Source: Mycobacteriaceae bacterium (GTDB lineage: Bacteria > Actinomycetota > Actinomycetes > Mycobacteriales > Mycobacteriaceae). From it: 35,510 nt of DNA. This document shows positions 34,114-35,510 of the stretch, one piece after another (position 1 is the stretch's first letter; each line of letters begins with the position of its first letter). Under the pieces are notes generated by a model. The model worked only from the letters and a program-made list of their open reading frames with translations. It ran no database searches and was not told the origin of the DNA. The stretch spans positions 1 to 35,510 of the forward strand of contig JAFARC010000078.1 of assembly GCA_019245755.1 (NCBI GenBank). Direction: 5' to 3'. The position numbers and the translations under genes were made by a program.

Positions 34114-35436
34114 CTAACGGCGAGGGGTCAGTTCGATGGTGAGCCCGTGGACGTCGAGGCTGTGTGGCATCGATGCCCGCCCGGACAAGTCGGCACCGGT
34201 GAGTTTCGGTTCTCGCCCGTGCAGCAACCGGGCGAGCACCGCCTGACCCAGATACACCGCCAGGCCGGCCCCGGGACAGCGATGCGGGCCGTTGCTGAAG
34301 AAGTTGAACGACCAATTGTTGGGCGCATCTCCACTCACCCATTGGTTGGGGGAAAACTCGTCGGCGTAGGGAATGCGGGCGCGGTCGCGGTGATTGAACA
34401 CGTTGTAGATGAATATCTGCGTGCCGGCGGGCACCATCTGGCCGCTGGGGAACCGTACGTCGCTGATTGCCACCCGGCCGAACAGCGGGGTCGTCGGCCA
34501 CAATCGCATCGCCTCGAACAGGCACCCGGCCAGGTAGTCCAGCGAGGCGATACCTTTCGCCGACTCCAGATTGGCCTGCGCCAACTCATGCTGCACCGCA
34601 TACACGTGCTGCGGGCACGCCGAGATTACCGCCAAAGCGCGAAATGCGTTGACCGCCAAGGTGTCGCCCATGGCGAAAAGCCAGTGGACCACCTGGCCCG
34701 CGGGTCGCGTCCGGTCGCTGACCGGCGCCTTTGCGACCAACGCGGCGAGGCTGCCCGGGGCGGGATTGTCCAGATACGCCTGCACTCGACCGATGAAGTC
34801 GGCATAGTCCGGCGCCTGCTCGCCCGGCATCCCGTTGGCGACCGCCATCAGCTCGCCCAGCTGGGCCGTCAGTTCGCAATCCTCGGCTGCGGCTTCGCCG
34901 AACACCACCCGCCGGGTCAGCCGCTGGAATGCGGCGTTGAACTCGGTGAATCGCAAGGGCCGCTCGGCCATCGCGTCGGCCTCCGCGTAGGCGACCCCGC
35001 GAAATGTGCTCGCCAGACGATGCAGATGCCGCTTGGTGTCGAGCACAGCTTCGGCGAAGCGGCGACGGTCGGCCCACAAGTCACCGCGCGACAGCGTCAA
35101 CGCGTTCGGCTGAAACGCGACCATGCCCTTGCGTTTGCTGTCCGGATCGGGCGCGAAAGGCTCGGGTGAACGTTGCAACACGAACCGGATGTCGTCGGGA
35201 TCGTGTACCAAAAGAATCTCGTCTCGCGCGAGGCGAACGTAGAACGGTTGGGGACCGTACTTCTCGACCAGCCCGTTGACCAGCAGATATCCGCCATAGT
35301 CGGCCCCTACCGCCGATGCGATCCGGCTGGGCCAGTCGCGTTTCTTGAATTGGCCCACCAGCAGCTGCGGCGCGCCTACTTGGGCGGTGAACCGGATACC
35401 CTCCAGCAGCGACGCGTGCGCGAACCCGTCCGACAA
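34114..35436 (-). CDS. Cytochrome P450 paired with the haem dioxygenase
   Basis: A 440-residue P450. C-helix W121-x3-R125; I-helix AMGDTL (255-260) in place of (A/G)Gx(D/E)T(T/S), keeping the acid-Thr pair D258-T259; E308-x2-R311 (EAMR); haem loop FFSNGPHRCPG with ligand C387. All core motifs are intact, and there is no membrane anchor, as in most bacterial P450s. TTG start at 35436 with AAGGAGG 7 nt upstream, a strong site that decides the start. The downstream dioxygenase suggests that it rearranges or oxidises lipid hydroperoxides, like the P450 domain of fungal Ppo enzymes; this is inference. No ferredoxin gene adjoins it in the window. Confidence 0.9.
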   Translation of the reverse strand: MSDGFAHASLLEGIRFTAQVGAPQLLVGQFKKRDWPSRIASAVGADYGGYLLVNGLVEKYGPQPFYVRLARDEILLVHDPDDIRFVLQRSPEPFAPDPDSKRKGMVAFQPNALTLSRGDLWADRRRFAEAVLDTKRHLHRLASTFRGVAYAEADAMAERPLRFTEFNAAFQRLTRRVVFGEAAAEDCELTAQLGELMAVANGMPGEQAPDYADFIGRVQAYLDNPAPGSLAALVAKAPVSDRTRPAGQVVHWLFAMGDTLAVNAFRALAVISACPQHVYAVQHELAQANLESAKGIASLDYLAGCLFEAMRLWPTTPLFGRVAISDVRFPSGQMVPAGTQIFIYNVFNHRDRARIPYADEFSPNQWVSGDAPNNWSFNFFSNGPHRCPGAGLAVYLGQAVLARLLHGREPKLTGADLSGRASMPHSLDVHGLTIELTPRR

Positions 35437-35510
35437 CGGTCAGCCTCCTTCGCCGATAGGGCTTACGGGGCCGCCGCGACACCGGGGGCCGTTGTGCCCC
35501 TGGCGACATC

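Overview
The window is GC-rich chromosomal DNA from an actinobacterium, almost certainly a Mycobacterium or Mycolicibacterium. The ligB-cstA neighbourhood, a FadE10-type acyl-CoA dehydrogenase, an Lsr2 paralogue, a GAF-GGDEF-EAL protein of the Rv1354c/DcpA type, Ddn-like and PPOX-type small flavin/F420 enzymes, and frequent GTG/TTG starts all point that way. No rRNA, tRNA, CRISPR array, transposase or prophage gene was recognised. The calls rest on reading motifs; no database search was possible.

Region 1 (1-7610, all +) is the downstream part of a [NiFe]-hydrogenase operon of the high-affinity, aerobic group 2a (Huc) type. It holds the C-terminus of the large subunit with its Ni ligands and a cleavable tail. 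Then come a NifU/Rieske-like protein whose metal site looks all-cysteine, DUF5947, DUF6084, a 447-residue protein of unknown function, a 39-residue membrane protein (DUF6893), the endopeptidase that should trim the large subunit, HypC, HypF and DUF6390. Most junctions overlap (GTGA, ATGA), so the genes are probably translationally coupled. The endopeptidase has no ordinary start codon.

Region 2 (7611-14232, +) carries a DUF2231 membrane protein, a membrane-anchored SUOX-family molybdopterin oxidoreductase, ATP-dependent DNA ligase LigB, the peptide/pyruvate transporter family protein CstA with its small YbdD/YjiX partner, and a Ddn-like protein. Region 3 (14242-18917) has a PoxB-like thiamine-diphosphate enzyme and a CrtI-like FAD oxidoreductase on the minus strand, then a PAP2 membrane phosphatase or transferase on the plus strand. 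Region 4 (19000-21063, -) is a small operon: a 39-residue ORF, a PPOX/F420 oxidoreductase, a 100-residue protein and a degenerate Fe-S PD-(D/E)XK-like protein. Region 5 (21133-22703, +) holds an SRPBCC protein and a ferritin-like/VIT1 fusion of the MbfA type.

Region 6 (22958-29277) looks regulatory. It has a GNAT-like (possibly acyl-amino-acid or LuxI-like) enzyme, a coupled 52-residue ORF and a dual GGDEF-EAL c-di-GMP enzyme. A G-rich direct repeat separates these from a convergent lsr2 paralogue and a compact flavoprotein. Diverging from the flavoprotein are two consecutive TetR regulators that resemble butyrolactone-receptor (ScbR/ArpA-type) proteins, then a stand-alone PAS protein. Region 7 (29534-35436, -) is lipid-related: a FadE10-like dehydrogenase, a DUF2237 protein, and a cyclooxygenase/alpha-dioxygenase-family haem peroxidase preceded by a cytochrome P450. 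This last pair resembles, as two separate genes, the domain pair fused in fungal Ppo oxylipin synthases, and it is the strongest candidate for an undescribed pathway here.
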